From an uncultured Oscillospiraceae bacterium (lineage in GTDB: Bacteria > Bacillota > Clostridia > Oscillospirales > Oscillospiraceae), in NCBI GenBank assembly GCA_900763685.1, contig CAAFLF010000003.1:1-7489 (forward strand): a stretch of DNA of 7,489 nucleotides, in the 5' to 3' direction. The translations under genes were made by a program, and so were the position numbers. Under the pieces are notes generated by a model. It did not search any database. It was not told where the DNA came from and saw only the letters and a list, made by a program, of their open reading frames with translations. Position 1 is the first letter of the stretch, and every line of letters begins with the position of its first letter. This document shows positions 6,857 to 7,489 of this stretch, piece after piece.

Positions 6857-7393
6857 ATGCAGGCATTGGAGTTCAGCATCCTGAACGGCATCCAGGAGAG
6901 CTGCCGCTGCGCCTTTCTGGACGCGGTGCTGCCCTTCCTCTCCTCCCTCAGCGACCACGGGGAGATCTGGATCGCCCTGGCCCTGGTCCTGCTGCTGATC
7001 CCGAAGACCCGGCGCACCGGGCTGGTGCTGGCCCTGGCGCTGCTGCTGGAGTTCGCGGTCTGCAACGGTATCCTGAAGCCCCTCATCGCCCGGCCCCGGC
7101 CCTGCGACCTGAACGACGCCATCCGGCTCCTGATCCCCCGTCCGGGGGACGATTCCTTCCCCTCCGGCCACACCGGTATCTCCTTCGCCGCCGTGGGGGC
7201 CCTCCTCGCGGCGAAAAGCCGCCTCTGGGTCCCGGCCTTCGTCCTGGCCCTCATCATCGCCTTCTCCCGGCTCTACCTCTATGTCCACTGGCCCAGCGAT
7301 GTGCTGGCGGGGGCCCTCCTGGGCATCCTGATGGGCTTTCTCGCGGAGCGCCTGGTCCGATATCTCCAGCGCCGCCGCTCCCTCCGGGGATAA
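6857..7393 (+). CDS. PAP2-family membrane phosphatase
   Basis: This small integral membrane protein (178 residues) belongs to the type 2 phosphatidic acid phosphatase superfamily, which dephosphorylates lipid (pyro)phosphates such as undecaprenyl pyrophosphate or phosphatidylglycerophosphate at the outer face of the membrane. All three superfamily signatures are present. These are KX6RP (Lys74 to Arg81-Pro82), PSGH (102-105, His105) and SRX5HX3D (Ser137-Arg138, nucleophile His144, Asp148). Hydrophobic segments lie at about 36-49, 53-72, 104-120, 122-138 and 146-168, and the C-terminus is arginine-rich. Length and layout fit the BcrC/PgpB-like compact forms, so recycling of the cell-wall lipid carrier is the most likely job, but the substrate cannot be read from the sequence. 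ATG at 6857 follows GGGGAG (6845-6850) at 6-base spacing. It has its own apparent promoter and is followed by a hairpin, so it is probably a single-gene unit. Confidence 0.93.
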   Translation: MQALEFSILNGIQESCRCAFLDAVLPFLSSLSDHGEIWIALALVLLLIPKTRRTGLVLALALLLEFAVCNGILKPLIARPRPCDLNDAIRLLIPRPGDDSFPSGHTGISFAAVGALLAAKSRLWVPAFVLALIIAFSRLYLYVHWPSDVLAGALLGILMGFLAERLVRYLQRRRSLRG

Positions 7394-7459
7394 GAAAAGA
7401 CCGGGACGGAAAAGACTACCACGAATAAGGACAATATCTAAAACCGTTCAGAACATACG

Positions 7460-7489
7460 GTGCGGCTGCCAGAAAACTGGCAGCCGCAC
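7460..7489 (+). terminator. Perfect 13-bp hairpin at the window end (probable terminator)
   Basis: GTGCGGCTGCCAG (7460-7472) and CTGGCAGCCGCAC (7477-7489) pair perfectly around an AAAA loop. The window stops on the last paired base, so a following U tract cannot be seen. Location about 70 bases after the PAP2 stop makes a terminator the simplest reading. The 66 bases between stop codon and hairpin contain nothing I recognise apart from a small GTTC-A-GAAC palindrome (7446-7454). Confidence 0.6.

Noticed and set aside
4136..7288. A 1050-codon open frame on the minus strand opposite guaB, dus and the PAP2 gene
   Set aside because: It lies antisense to three genes with unmistakable catalytic motifs. 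Its composition (Gly, Ala, Val, Asp, His, Leu rich, no domain) is what the reverse of GC-rich codons gives, and it has no plausible ribosome binding site.
6773..7407. Repeated GACCGGGAC at 6773-6781 and 7399-7407, flanking the PAP2 gene as if it were a mobile cassette
   Set aside because: The same 9-mer also occurs inside purH at 3768-3776, where it encodes ordinary residues, so it is explained by the GC-rich composition. There is no transposase or longer repeat.

Overview
This looks like ordinary chromosomal DNA from a high-GC member of the Firmicutes. The best guess is a gut-type clostridium of the Oscillospiraceae/Ruminococcaceae kind. That placement is inferred from the strongly GC-biased third codon positions, strong AGGAGG-like ribosome binding sites, several promoters with a TGn extended -10, a stand-alone AICAR formyltransferase and a Na/Pi-cotransporter with a fused PhoU domain. 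I could not check it against a database. Six complete protein genes fill the window. I see no mobile element, CRISPR array, tRNA or rRNA.

Layout from left to right. A two-way intrinsic terminator (17-47) closes a minus-strand gene for a Na+/phosphate cotransporter with a PhoU-like tail (57-1883). A divergent intergenic region of about 290 bp holds one promoter for each direction. To its right, a GntR/UTRA-family repressor (2172-2903) is followed after 10 bases by a stand-alone AICAR formyltransferase, the C-terminal half of classical PurH (2914-4095). A new promoter (4110-4137) lies directly after purH, with no terminator in between. It precedes IMP dehydrogenase guaB (4193-5704), which ends at a strong terminator (5734-5763). 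Next come a tRNA-dihydrouridine synthase (5804-6766), a hairpin overlapping an apparent promoter (6773-6810), and a small PAP2-family membrane phosphatase (6857-7393). The window ends exactly on the last base of another perfect hairpin (7460-7489).

How the genes work together. The centre of the window is a purine branch. AICAR formyltransferase makes FAICAR, the direct precursor of IMP, and IMP dehydrogenase commits IMP to guanine nucleotides. The adjacent GntR/UTRA regulator is the obvious candidate to control this step; a small palindrome (GGTAATACC) near its predicted transcription start could be its operator. The IMP cyclohydrolase needed between the two enzymes is not in the window and must be encoded elsewhere. 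The flanking phosphate transporter, Dus and PAP2 genes look like unrelated housekeeping neighbours.

The most notable observation is that the IMP dehydrogenase closely resembles, as I remember it, the 503-residue enzyme of the protozoan Tritrichomonas foetus. It has the same length and the same numbering of the catalytic and drug-selectivity residues. I found no convincing undescribed system; the remaining findings are modest regulatory hypotheses.
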